From CAVPWP01 sp963709395 (GTDB lineage Bacteria > Pseudomonadota > Alphaproteobacteria > Rhodobacterales > Rhodobacteraceae), in NCBI GenBank assembly GCA_963709395.1, contig CAVPWP010000013.1:124001-188000 (forward strand): 64,000 nucleotides of DNA, in the 5' to 3' direction. This document shows, piece after piece, positions 18,538 to 27,237 of the stretch (its first letter is position 1; each line of letters starts with the position of its first letter). Below the pieces are notes generated by a model. That model made no database searches. It worked only from the letters and a program-made list of their open reading frames with translations, and had not been told where the DNA came from. Position numbers and translations under genes: made by a program.

Positions 18538-20235
18538 ATGATTTCGCGGCGTGATTTCCTCCAGGCGAGCATGGCGGCCTCGGCGATCCTCGGGGCCAGC
18601 GGCTTTGGCAACTGGGCGAAGCTGGCGGCCCAGCAGGCGCTGACGCAGGATCAATTGCTGGAGTTCGACACCTTCGGCAATGTCACGCTGGTCCACATCA
18701 CGGACATCCACGCCCAACTCAAGCCGATCTGGTTCCGCGAACCCGAGGTGAACATCGGCGTAGGCGTGAACAAGGGCAAGGTTCCGCACATCACCGGCGC
18801 CGAGTTCCGCCGGTTCTACGGGATCGAGGACGGCAGCCCGTCGCATTACGCGCTGACCTATGACGATTTCACGGCCCTTGGCCGGACCTATGGCCGCATG
18901 GGCGGCATGGACCGCGTGGCCACCGTGGTGAACGCGATCCGGGCCGACCGGCCCGAGGCCATCCTTCTTGACGGCGGCGACACCTGGCACGGCAGCTACG
19001 GCTGCTACCAGACCCAGGGCCAGGACGTGGTCAACGTCATGAACACGCTCCGGCCGGATGCGATGACCCTGCACTGGGAATTCACGCTGGGCACCGATCG
19101 TCTTCTGGAACTCGTGAACAGCGTCCCGTTCCCTGTGCTGGGGCAGAACATCTTCGACTCCGAATGGGATGAACCCGCCGAGGACTTCCCGCCCTATACC
19201 TTCTTCGAGCGCGGCGGCGCCAGGATCGCCGTGATCGGCCAAGCCTTCCCCTACATGCCCATCGCGAACCCGGGCTGGATGTTCCCCGAATACAGCTTCG
19301 GCATCCGCGACCAGAACATGCAGGCCATGGTCGACGAGGTGCGCGGGCAGGGGGCCGACCTTGTCGTCGTGCTCAGCCACAACGGCTTCGACGTCGACAA
19401 GAAGATGGCCGGCATCGTGTCGGGCATCGACGTGATCCTGTCGGGCCACACCCATGACGCGCTGCCCGAACCCGTGCTGGTGGACGAGACCATCGTCGTC
19501 GCCTCGGGGTCGAACGGAAAGTTCGTCAGCCGCGTCGACCTCGACGTGCGCGACGGCCAGATGATGGGCTTCCGCCACAAGCTGATCCCGATCTTCTCGG
19601 ATGTCATCACACCCGACCCGGAGGTGGCGGCGGTGATCGATGCCGAGCGGGCGCCGTTCAAGGACAGCCTCGAGGAGGTGATCGGCACGACCGACGACCT
19701 TCTGTTCCGGCGCGGCAATTTCAACGGCACCTGGGACGACCTGATCTGCGACGCGCTTCTCAGCGAACGCGACGCCGAGATTGCGCTGTCCCCCGGCGTC
19801 CGCTGGGGGCCGTCGCTTCTGCCGGGCGATCCGATCACGCGCGAGGATATCTGGAACGTCACCTCGATGACCTACGGGCAGGCCTACCGGACCGAGATGA
19901 CCGGCGATTTCCTGAAGGTCGTGCTCGAAGACGTGGGCGACAATATCTTCAACCCCGATCCGTTCTACCAGCAGGGCGGTGACATGGTCCGGGTGGGCGG
20001 CCTTGGCTACACGATCGACATCGACAAGCCGCAGGGCGAGCGGATCTCGAACATGACGCTTCTGAGCACGGGCGAGGCGATCGACCCGGCGCGGTCCTAC
20101 GTCGTCGCCGGCTGGGCCAGCGTCAACGAAGGCACCGAGGGCCCGATGATCTGGGATGTGGTCGAAAACCATGTCCGCAAGCTCGGCACTGTCCAGCTTG
20201 AGCCTAACAACAGCGTAACTGTCGTGGGCGCCTGA
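18538..20235 (+). CDS. soxB: Thiosulfohydrolase SoxB
   Basis: Periplasmic dimanganese hydrolase of 565 residues that releases sulfate from SoxY-bound sulfonate. The N-terminus carries a twin-arginine motif (SRRDFLQASMAAS). Metallophosphoesterase motifs are visible: D56-I-H58 in VHITDIHAQL, LLDGGDTWHGS, VLSHNG and LSGHTHD. The C-terminal 5'-nucleotidase-type domain starts around residue 380. It is intact and of normal length. Confidence 0.97.
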   Translation: MISRRDFLQASMAASAILGASGFGNWAKLAAQQALTQDQLLEFDTFGNVTLVHITDIHAQLKPIWFREPEVNIGVGVNKGKVPHITGAEFRRFYGIEDGSPSHYALTYDDFTALGRTYGRMGGMDRVATVVNAIRADRPEAILLDGGDTWHGSYGCYQTQGQDVVNVMNTLRPDAMTLHWEFTLGTDRLLELVNSVPFPVLGQNIFDSEWDEPAEDFPPYTFFERGGARIAVIGQAFPYMPIANPGWMFPEYSFGIRDQNMQAMVDEVRGQGADLVVVLSHNGFDVDKKMAGIVSGIDVILSGHTHDALPEPVLVDETIVVASGSNGKFVSRVDLDVRDGQMMGFRHKLIPIFSDVITPDPEVAAVIDAERAPFKDSLEEVIGTTDDLLFRRGNFNGTWDDLICDALLSERDAEIALSPGVRWGPSLLPGDPITREDIWNVTSMTYGQAYRTEMTGDFLKVVLEDVGDNIFNPDPFYQQGGDMVRVGGLGYTIDIDKPQGERISNMTLLSTGEAIDPARSYVVAGWASVNEGTEGPMIWDVVENHVRKLGTVQLEPNNSVTVVGA

Positions 20236-20261
20236 GCCCCGCGAGAAAGGAGAGACAGGCG

Positions 20262-21530
20262 ATGACCGACACCCCTTCGCTTCCCAAACCCTCCCGGCGC
20301 GCGTTCCTCAAGGGGTCCGCGATTGCCGCCGGGGCAGTGGCCGCCGGCCGGGCTTCGGCCATGGAACCGGATCCGATGATCGCCGAGGTGCAGCCCTGGG
20401 CGCAGGGCTTCGGCCTTGGTGTCGATGCGGTGCCGTACGGCATGCCGATCCGCTTTGAAGACCACGTCGTGCGGCGCAATGTCGAATGGCTGACGGCCGA
20501 TGTGGTCTCGTCGATCAACTTCACGCCGATCCACGCGCTCGATGGCACGATCACACCGCAGGGCTGCGCGTTCGAGCGGCACCATTCCGGGTCGATCGAG
20601 ATGTCGAAGCAGGAATACCGGCTGATGATCAACGGCCTTGTCGACCAGCCGCTGGTGTTCACCTGGGACGACCTTCAGCGCTTTCCGCGTACGGTGCATA
20701 CCTACTTCTGCGAATGCGCGGCGAACTCGGGCATGGAATGGGGCGGGGCGCAGCTTCAGGGCGCACAGTTCACCCACGGCATGATCCACAACATGGAATA
20801 CACCGGCGTCCCTCTGCGTCTCTTGCTTGAAGAAGCCGGCGTAAAGCCAGACGCTACATGGATTTATGTCGAGGGAGCCGATGCGTCGTCGAACGGGCGG
20901 TCGATCCCCATGGAAAAGGCGATGGACGACGTGCTCGTGGCCTTCGCTGCCAATGGCGAGGCGCTGCGCCAGGAACATGGCTATCCTGTTCGTCTGGTCG
21001 TTCCGGGCTGGGAGGGCAACCTCTGGATCAAATGGCTGCGCCGGATCGAGGCCGCCGACGGCCCGACCGAAAGCCGCGAGGAGACGTCGAAATACACCGA
21101 TCTCATGCCGGACGGGCGCGCGCGCAAGTGGACCTGGGAGATGGACGCGAAATCGGTCATCACCTCGCCCTCGCCGCAGGCGCCCTGGCGCCAGGGGCCG
21201 GGACCGATGGTCATCACGGGCCTGGCCTGGACCGGCCGCGGAAAGATCGACCGCGTGGACGTCTCGCTTGACGGCGGCATCAACTGGCAGGAGGCGCGGC
21301 TTGCCTCGTCGCCGAACTCGATGGCTCTGACACGGTTCTACCTGGATATCGACTGGGACGGCTCCGAGATGCTCTTGCAGTCCCGGGCCACCGACGAGAC
21401 GGGCTATGTCCAGCCCACCAAGGACCAGCTCCGCGAGATCCGCGGTCTGAACTCGGTCTATCACAACAACGGAATCCAGACCTGGTGGGTCAAGCCGAAC
21501 GGGGAGGCCGAGAATGTCGAAGTGTCGTAA
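20262..21530 (+). CDS. soxC: Sulfane dehydrogenase molybdenum subunit SoxC
   Basis: Molybdenum-cofactor protein of the sulfite oxidase family, 422 residues. With SoxD it oxidises the SoxY-bound sulfane sulfur, allowing full oxidation of thiosulfate to sulfate without sulfur globules. It has a twin-arginine signal (SRRAFLKG, residues 11-18). The Moco-ligand cysteine lies in the TYFCECAANSGMEW region, and a dimerisation domain follows (ITGLAWTGRGKIDRVDVSLDGG). It overlaps soxD by 17 bp. Confidence 0.96.
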   Translation: MTDTPSLPKPSRRAFLKGSAIAAGAVAAGRASAMEPDPMIAEVQPWAQGFGLGVDAVPYGMPIRFEDHVVRRNVEWLTADVVSSINFTPIHALDGTITPQGCAFERHHSGSIEMSKQEYRLMINGLVDQPLVFTWDDLQRFPRTVHTYFCECAANSGMEWGGAQLQGAQFTHGMIHNMEYTGVPLRLLLEEAGVKPDATWIYVEGADASSNGRSIPMEKAMDDVLVAFAANGEALRQEHGYPVRLVVPGWEGNLWIKWLRRIEAADGPTESREETSKYTDLMPDGRARKWTWEMDAKSVITSPSPQAPWRQGPGPMVITGLAWTGRGKIDRVDVSLDGGINWQEARLASSPNSMALTRFYLDIDWDGSEMLLQSRATDETGYVQPTKDQLREIRGLNSVYHNNGIQTWWVKPNGEAENVEVS

Positions 21531-22587
21531 ACTCCTGCTTGCAACAGCCGTCGCAAGCGTCGCCGCAGCCCCCGCCTTCGCCGAGAAGCTTGGCATCGGG
21601 CGCCCCGCGCTCGACGAGGAACTCGCGGCCTGGAATGTCAACGTCATGCCCGATGGACGCGGCCTGCCCGACGGCGGGATGAGCGTCGAGGACGGTGAAG
21701 TCGTCTTTGTCGACAACTGCGCCATGTGCCACGGGGATTTCGCCGAAGGTCTCGACAACTGGCCGCCGCTGGCGGGCGGACGGGGCACGCTCACGGCCGA
21801 GCGGCCGCTGAAGACCGTGGGGTCCTACTGGCCCTACCTGTCGACGGTCTGGGACTACGTGCATCGCTCGATGCCCTTTGGCAACGCGCAAAGCCTGACC
21901 CCGGACGAAGTCTATGGGATCACGGCCTATATCCTCTATTCCGAGGGGCTGGTGGACTATGACTTCGTTCTGACGAAGGAGAACTTCACCGAAGTGCGCC
22001 TTCCGAACGAGGACGGATTCTATGTCGACGACCGGGTCGAGGCCGAGTTTCCGCTGTTCACGGCCGACCCGTGCATGAGCGACTGCAAGGCGAATGTCGA
22101 GATCACGCGGAAAGCCTCTGATCTGGCGGTGACGCCGATGGACGATCAGGGGCGTCCAGTCAGTACGATCCCCGACTGGAGTTCCGCCAGCGCCGGGAGC
22201 GAGGCGGAAATGGTCGAAGCCTCGGCCGAGCCCGCCGGGGAAGACATCGTCGCGGAAGGGCCCAATCCCTTGCTGATCGAAGCAGGCGAGGCGGCCTTCC
22301 GGCAGTGTTCGACCTGCCACGAGATCGGGGAAGGCGCGAAGAACAAGACCGGACCGCACCTCAACGACGTCTTCGGGCGCACGGCCGGGTCGGTCGACGG
22401 CTTCCGCTATTCGCGGCCCTTCGTCGCCGCCGGCGAAGAGGGACTCGTCTGGACCACCGAAACAGTGCATGATTTCCTCATGCAGCCGCGTGATTACATC
22501 AAGGGCACCCGGATGTCGTTCCGGGGTTTCCGCGACGAGGCCGATATCGCCGCGGTGATCGCCTATCTTCAGACCTATTCGGAGTAG
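21514..22587 (+). CDS. soxD: Sulfane dehydrogenase dihaem cytochrome c subunit SoxD
   Basis: Electron-accepting partner of SoxC, 357 residues. It has a signal peptide (1-23), a first haem site C69-A-M-C-H73, and a second CSTCH in the C-terminal third, within a cytochrome c domain ending FRDEADIAAVIAYLQTYSE. A charged, proline- and alanine-rich linker separates the two domains. It starts inside the 3' end of soxC, so the two are coupled at 1:1, and soxE follows after 2 bp. Confidence 0.96.
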   Translation: MSKCRKLLLATAVASVAAAPAFAEKLGIGRPALDEELAAWNVNVMPDGRGLPDGGMSVEDGEVVFVDNCAMCHGDFAEGLDNWPPLAGGRGTLTAERPLKTVGSYWPYLSTVWDYVHRSMPFGNAQSLTPDEVYGITAYILYSEGLVDYDFVLTKENFTEVRLPNEDGFYVDDRVEAEFPLFTADPCMSDCKANVEITRKASDLAVTPMDDQGRPVSTIPDWSSASAGSEAEMVEASAEPAGEDIVAEGPNPLLIEAGEAAFRQCSTCHEIGEGAKNKTGPHLNDVFGRTAGSVDGFRYSRPFVAAGEEGLVWTTETVHDFLMQPRDYIKGTRMSFRGFRDEADIAAVIAYLQTYSE

Positions 22588-22589
22588 CG

Positions 22590-23297
22590 ATGAAGCCCGT
22601 TCTCCCGACCGCCCTGGTGCTGGCCGTTCTCGCGGCGGTGCCGGGGCGTGCAGAAGAACTGGGAGACGCCGCGCGCGGCGCCGAAGTCTTTTCCCAATGC
22701 AGCGGCTGTCACGAGGTGGGGCCGGAGGCGCGGCACCGAATCGGCCCGCATCTCAACGGCGTCTTCGATCGTGGTGCCGCGGCCTTCGACGACTTCCGCT
22801 ACTCGAAAAGCCTCGAGCGTGCGGGCAACGACGGGCTGGTGTGGGACCTCGACACCCTCGATGCCTATCTCGAGAACCCCCGCATCCTCGTTTCGGGAAC
22901 GCGGATGAGCTTTCGCGGGCTCAGCGACCCGCAGGACCGCAACGATGTGCTGGCCTATCTGCGCCAGTTTTCGGCCAGTCCGCAGAATATTCCCGAAGCC
23001 GTGCCCACCGCGCGACCGAGCGACCCGGACCTCGAGCTTCCGCCCGAGATCCTCGCGATCCAGGGTGATCCGGCCTATGGCGAATACCTGTCGAGCGAAT
23101 GCAAGACCTGCCACCAGGTGAGCGGGGCGGACCAGGGCATTCCCTCGATCACCAACTGGCCGGCCGATGACTTCGTTCTGGCGATGCACGCCTACAAGCG
23201 CCAGATCCGGCCGCATCCGGTGATGCAGATGATGGCAGGCCGGCTGTCCGACGAGGAAATCGCCGCTTTAGCTGCGTACTTCGAGACGATAGAATAA
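22590..23297 (+). CDS. soxE: Dihaem cytochrome c SoxE
   Basis: Periplasmic dihaem cytochrome c of 235 residues with a signal peptide (1-21), C37-S-G-C-H41, and CKTCH near residue 173. The first domain closely mirrors the C-terminal haem domain of SoxD (RYSKSLERAGNDGLVWDLDTLDAYL against RYSRPFVAAGEEGLVW), so the gene probably arose from it. SoxE is the cytochrome partner of the SoxF flavoprotein, comparable to flavocytochrome c sulfide dehydrogenase. Confidence 0.93.
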   Translation: MKPVLPTALVLAVLAAVPGRAEELGDAARGAEVFSQCSGCHEVGPEARHRIGPHLNGVFDRGAAAFDDFRYSKSLERAGNDGLVWDLDTLDAYLENPRILVSGTRMSFRGLSDPQDRNDVLAYLRQFSASPQNIPEAVPTARPSDPDLELPPEILAIQGDPAYGEYLSSECKTCHQVSGADQGIPSITNWPADDFVLAMHAYKRQIRPHPVMQMMAGRLSDEEIAALAAYFETIE

Positions 23298-23325
23298 TCA
23301 TACAAACGTTTAGGGAGGAGAGACC

Positions 23326-24588
23326 ATGAAACTCGGAAGACGGACATTTCTGGGGGCGGCCGCGGCTGCCTCGGCCACCCTCGCGGCGCCCATTCTGGGG
23401 GCGCAGGGCCGGCCCCGCGTCGTCGTGATCGGCGGTGGCGCCGGTGGGGCGACCGCGGCGCGCTACATCGCCAAGGACAGCCAGGGCGCAATCGACGTGA
23501 CCCTCGTCGAGCCCAGCCGGATCTACTACACCTGCTTCTTCTCCAACCTCTTCATCGGCGGGTTCCAGGAGCTGGACGACCTTGGCTTCAACTATCGCAC
23601 GCTGGCAACCGACTACGGCATCAACGTCGTGCATGACTGGGCCGCGGGTGTGGACCGTGACGCCAAGACCGTCTCGCTCGGGGGCGGGGCCGTTCTGCCC
23701 TATGACCGGCTGATCATCAGCCCCGGCATCGACTTCGTGGAAGACTCGGTGCCTGGCTGGAGCGTGGCCGATCAGGAGGTGATGCCGCACGCCTACAAGG
23801 GCGGGACGCAGGCGGCCGTTCTGCGTGCGCAGGTCGACGCGATGCCCGAGGGTGGCACCTTCGTCATGGTGGCCCCGCCGAACCCCTACCGCTGCCCGCC
23901 CGGACCCTACGAGCGGATCTCGATGGTCGCGCACCGCCTGACCGAGGTGAACCCGACCGCGAAGATCATCATCGTCGACCCCAAGGAGAGTTTCTCGAAA
24001 CAGGCGCTCTTCGAGGAAGGCTGGCAGACCCACTATCCCGGCATGATCACGCGGATCGGCCCCGACTTCGGCGGCGCCAACGTGTCGGTGAACCCCGAGA
24101 CGATGGAGGTCGACGCCGATGGCGAGATCATAAAGGCGGATGTCGCCAACATCATTCCCGCGCAGAAAGCCGGGCGGATCTGCGAGCTTGCCGGCGTCAC
24201 CGACGGCAACTGGGCGCCGGTCCTGCCGGCCACCATGCAAAGCCGGATCGACCCCAACATCTTCGTCCTGGGCGACGCGAGCGCGCAGGGCGACATGCCG
24301 AAATCGGGGTACTCTGCCAACAGCCAGGCCAAGGTCGCGGCCATGGTGGTGCGCGGCGAACTCACCGGAAGCCAGGTCTTCCCGGCGCGGTTCTCGAACA
24401 CCTGCTGGTCGCTGATCGCGACGGACGACGGGGTCAAGGTCGGCGCGGCCTACGAGCCGACCGAGGAAAAGATCGCCAGCGTGTCGAGCTTCATCAGCCA
24501 GACCGGCGAGGATGCGGACCTGCGCCGGCAGACCTACGAGGAAAGCCTTGGCTGGTACGCCGGGATAACCTCGGACATGTTCGGCTGA
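23326..24588 (+). CDS. soxF: Flavoprotein SoxF (flavocytochrome c sulfide dehydrogenase type)
   Basis: FAD protein of 420 residues with sulfide dehydrogenase activity in Paracoccus. It has an N-terminal twin-arginine-like signal (GRRTFLGAAAA) and the dinucleotide fold VVVIGGGAGGATAA (about 31-46). Redox cysteines include one in YYTCFFSNLF and further ones in YRCPPGPYER and SNTCWSL. The C-terminal stretch SLGWYAGITSDMFG is typical of the family. AGGGAGGAG lies in front of the ATG. It ends the sox operon proper. Confidence 0.95.
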   Translation: MKLGRRTFLGAAAAASATLAAPILGAQGRPRVVVIGGGAGGATAARYIAKDSQGAIDVTLVEPSRIYYTCFFSNLFIGGFQELDDLGFNYRTLATDYGINVVHDWAAGVDRDAKTVSLGGGAVLPYDRLIISPGIDFVEDSVPGWSVADQEVMPHAYKGGTQAAVLRAQVDAMPEGGTFVMVAPPNPYRCPPGPYERISMVAHRLTEVNPTAKIIIVDPKESFSKQALFEEGWQTHYPGMITRIGPDFGGANVSVNPETMEVDADGEIIKADVANIIPAQKAGRICELAGVTDGNWAPVLPATMQSRIDPNIFVLGDASAQGDMPKSGYSANSQAKVAAMVVRGELTGSQVFPARFSNTCWSLIATDDGVKVGAAYEPTEEKIASVSSFISQTGEDADLRRQTYEESLGWYAGITSDMFG

Positions 24589-24601
24589 CGCAGCCGACAC
24601 T

Positions 24602-24625
24602 GCGCGCGGCCCCCGGGTCGCGCGC
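24602..24625 (+). terminator. Hairpin after soxF
   Basis: GCGCGCG-N10-CGCGCGC stem just downstream of soxF, without a T-run. It is possibly a processing or partial-termination site before the DUF302 gene. Confidence 0.35.
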
Positions 24626-24650
24626 GCCATTCACGAAAGGACGACCCACC

Positions 24651-25088
24651 ATGTGGATCAGGACAGTTCTCTGCGCGGGCCTGATGGCCGCGTCGGTTTC
24701 CATGGCGGCCGCGGACGAGGCAACCGTCTACACCTTCGACGGATCCTTCGACGATGCGTCCTTCGGCCTCGAAAGCGCGATCGTCGGTCGCGGCCTTGTC
24801 GTCGACCATGTCAGCCATGTGGGTGAAATGCTGGCGCGCACGGCCGCAGATGTCGGAAGCGACGTCGAGATCTTCGATCAGGCCGATGTCTACCAGTTCT
24901 GTTCGGCCGTCGTGTCGCGCAGGGTGATGGAGGCCGACCCGATGAACGTCGTCTATTGCCCCTACGGTATCTTCGTGGCCGAGCGTGACGGCGAGGTGAC
25001 GATCGGCTACCGCAATTTCCCCGAAGGCCCGATGCAGGAGGTCCAGGCCCTCCTCGACGAGATTGTTCGCGAAGCCGCGGGTCTCTGA
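24651..25088 (+). CDS. Exported DUF302 family protein
   Basis: Protein of 145 residues with a signal peptide (about 1-22) and a DUF302-type fold pattern: FDDASFGLESAIVGRGLVVDHVSHVGEML, then FCSAVVSRRVMEADPMNVVYCPYGIFV. It has two cysteines (in YQFCSA and VYCPYG). DUF302 proteins are frequent next to sulfur-oxidation and metal or thiol-stress genes, but their biochemistry is unknown. It lies between soxF and a YeeE gene with AAAGGA before its ATG, so it may be the last gene of the sox unit. Confidence 0.8.
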   Translation: MWIRTVLCAGLMAASVSMAAADEATVYTFDGSFDDASFGLESAIVGRGLVVDHVSHVGEMLARTAADVGSDVEIFDQADVYQFCSAVVSRRVMEADPMNVVYCPYGIFVAERDGEVTIGYRNFPEGPMQEVQALLDEIVREAAGL

Positions 25089-25107
25089 TCCCCGGCGGGC
25101 CGCTGGG

Positions 25108-25121
25108 TTGACGCAGGTCAA
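25108..25121. promoter_or_regulatory. FNR/Crp-type palindrome upstream of the sulfide island
   Basis: TTGAC-GCAG-GTCAA is a perfect 14-bp inverted repeat of the FNR/DNR/FixK class (consensus TTGAT-N4-ATCAA), 60 bp upstream of the YeeE gene. The operon itself encodes a Crp-family regulator, so autoregulation is plausible. Confidence 0.65.
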
Positions 25122-25181
25122 GGTGCGCTTGACGGCCTTTGCTAAGTTGCATCGAGGCAACGCAAAAAAGGGCCCGAACCC

Positions 25182-26251
25182 ATGCTGGAGACGCTGATCG
25201 GAAACCACGGCGACGCCGTGGTTCTCTTCGCTGGCGGGCTGGCCGTCGGCCTCATCTTCGGCGCGCTGGCGCAGCACTCGCGTTTCTGCCTGCGCGCGGC
25301 GACGGCAGAGTTCGCGGGCCGGACCATGGGCCCGCGCATCGCGGTGTGGCTGCTGGCGTTTTCCGGGGCGGTGATCGGTGTACAAGGCGCGATCCTTGGC
25401 GGCTGGCTCGACCTGGCGGGGCGCGGCAGATCGAGGCGACCGGCAGCATTTCGGGGGCGTTGATCGGCGGGCTGATGTTCGGTGCCGGCATGATCCTGGC
25501 ACGTGGCTGCGCCAGCCGGCTTCTGGTGCTGTCGGCCACCGGCAACCTGCGCGCCCTCGTGACCGGGCTGATCCTGACGATCGTGGCGCAGGCATCCTTG
25601 CGGGGCGGGCTCGCGCCGGCGCGCGAGGTGCTGGCCGGGCTCTGGACCGTGCCGGGCGGAGCCGCGCGCGACCTTCTGGCCGTGGTCGGCGGGGGGGCGG
25701 CCCTGGGCCTTGCACTGGGGCTTGTCGGCCTGACCTTCGCGATCGTGCTGGCGCGGCGCCAGACCGTCGGCCTGAGCCGGTCGGTCGCCGCGGTCGGGGT
25801 GGGCCTCGCCGTCGCCCTGGGCTGGGTCTTCACCTACGCGATGACGCAGGCCTCGTTCGAGCCCCTGATCCCCGGATCGGTCAGCTTCACGGGCCCGGCC
25901 GCCGACACGCTGATGGGCTTTGTCAACGAACGCACCCTGCCGCTTGATTTCAACGTCGGCCTTGTGCCCGGCGTCTTCATCGGATCGGCGGTCATGGCGC
26001 TTCTGAGCCGCGAATGGAGTTTGCAGGGGTTCGAAGGCGGGCCGTCGATGCTGCGCTATTTCGCCGGCGCCGGGCTCATGGGGTTCGGCGCGATGCTGGC
26101 GGGGGGATGTGCTGTGGGCGCAGGCGTCACGGGAGGCGCGATCTTCGCGCTCACGGCCTGGCTTGCCCTTTTCGCGATGTGGTTCGGCGCGGTCGTGACC
26201 GTGCTGATCGAGGGACGCATCGAGGCCGCAGGCACGGGTCAGCCGGCATGA
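25182..26251 (+). CDS. YeeE/YedE-family sulfur transporter, one frameshift
   Basis: Integral membrane protein of about 356 residues with the same cysteine motifs as the SoxT protein: QHSRFCLRAA, MILARGCASRLLVLSATGNLRALV and MLAGGCAVGAGVTGG. The frame breaks at a GGGG run (25418-25421). One missing G joins LDLAG to ARQIEATGSISG, so this one is a deletion, unlike most others here. It probably moves thiosulfate or a persulfide-related species across the inner membrane. It overlaps the Crp-family gene by 4 bp (ATGA). Confidence 0.88.
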
Positions 26252-26904
26252 GTTGGATCGACCGGTTCGACGGGCTCTCGAAGCTGTCGCCACCCATCCG
26301 TGAAATGCTCGAGAAACGCTCGACCGTGGTCCGCGTGCCGCGCGACACGGTGATCTTCGGCCCCGGCAAGGCGCCCGAGAACCTCCTTCTGCTTCTCTCG
26401 GGCACCGTCCGCGTGCAGCAGCTCTCGGAAACCGGGCGCGAGATCGTGCTCTATCGCGTCCACGCCGGCGAAAGCTGCGTGCTGACCACCGCCTGCCTTC
26501 TGGCCTACGAGGATTACTCCGCCGAAGGCATCGCCGAGACCGAAGTCGAGGCGGCAGCGATCCCCCGCCAGGTCTTCGACGACCTCGTGTCAGGGTCCGA
26601 GACCTTCCGCCGCTTCGTCTTTTCGGCGTATTCCAAGCGCATCACCGACCTCTTCCTCGTGATCGAGGAAATCGCCTTCCGCCGCATGGACATCCGCCTG
26701 GCCCAGAAGCTGGTCGAACTGGCGGGCACGGGGGCCGAGGTGCGCGCCACCCATCAGCAGATGGCGGCCGAGCTTGGCACCGCGCGCGAGGTCATCTCGC
26801 GCCAGCTGTCGGAGTTCCAGCGCCGTGGTTGGGTCGAACAGGCGCGGGGCGTCATCGGCCTGAAGGACCGGCCGGCCATCGAAGCCCTCGCCGAGACGGT
26901 GTGA
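26248..26904 (+). CDS. Crp/Fnr-family regulator of the sulfide island
   Basis: Transcription factor of 218 residues with an N-terminal cyclic-nucleotide-binding-type beta roll and a C-terminal HTH (THQQMAAELGTAREVISRQLSEFQRRGWV). It lacks the N-terminal FeS cysteines of FNR. Instead it has two cysteines six residues apart, C77 and C83, in GESCVLTTACLL at the end of the sensory roll; a thiol-based sulfide or persulfide sensor is my inference. It is coupled to the upstream transporter and is the likely ligand of the TTGAC-N4-GTCAA site. Confidence 0.88.
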   Translation: MSWIDRFDGLSKLSPPIREMLEKRSTVVRVPRDTVIFGPGKAPENLLLLLSGTVRVQQLSETGREIVLYRVHAGESCVLTTACLLAYEDYSAEGIAETEVEAAAIPRQVFDDLVSGSETFRRFVFSAYSKRITDLFLVIEEIAFRRMDIRLAQKLVELAGTGAEVRATHQQMAAELGTAREVISRQLSEFQRRGWVEQARGVIGLKDRPAIEALAETV

Positions 26905-26930
26905 TGACTGCGAAACGAATGTGCGGGTTG

Positions 26931-26943
26931 GTGACATCGTCAC
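26931..26943. promoter_or_regulatory. Short inverted repeat before the DUF2892-dioxygenase-SQR genes
   Basis: GTGAC-ATC-GTCAC lies 58 bp upstream of the DUF2892 start in a 97-bp gap. It could be a second regulator site driving the enzyme genes separately. It is weak evidence on its own. Confidence 0.3.
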
Positions 26944-27001
26944 TGAAGCCCAGGCTGCGAGTCCCTATACGATCTTCAGAACCTCACAAAGGAGACCTCC
27001 C

Positions 27002-27211
27002 ATGACTGCCAATGTCGGAAACCTTGATCGCATCCTGCGCGCCATTCTTGGCGTCGTCCTGATCCTTGCCCCCTTCGTCAGCGGAGCCGCCGTGTTCCAG
27101 GGCTGGGTGATGTGGGCCAGCGTCATCGTGGGCGCGGTGCTTCTGTTCACCGCCGCCACGCGTTTTTGCGGGCTTTATCGGGTGTTTGGAATCAAGACCT
27201 GCCGCACCTGA
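27002..27211 (+). CDS. DUF2892 small membrane protein
   Basis: Protein of 69 residues with two transmembrane segments (about 15-32 and 36-55) and the DUF2892 pattern: NVGNLDRILRAILGVVLILAPF, then a closing GLYRVFGIKTC. The same module is the C-terminal membrane domain of rhodanese YgaP. Such stand-alone proteins accompany SQR and persulfide dioxygenase genes. C57 (RFCGLY) and C67 (KTCRT) could pass sulfane sulfur, which is speculation. AAAGGAG precedes the ATG at 27002. Confidence 0.85.
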   Translation: MTANVGNLDRILRAILGVVLILAPFVSGAAVFQGWVMWASVIVGAVLLFTAATRFCGLYRVFGIKTCRT

Positions 27212-27237
27212 CTGAAATTGTAACCGGAGGAACCGTC

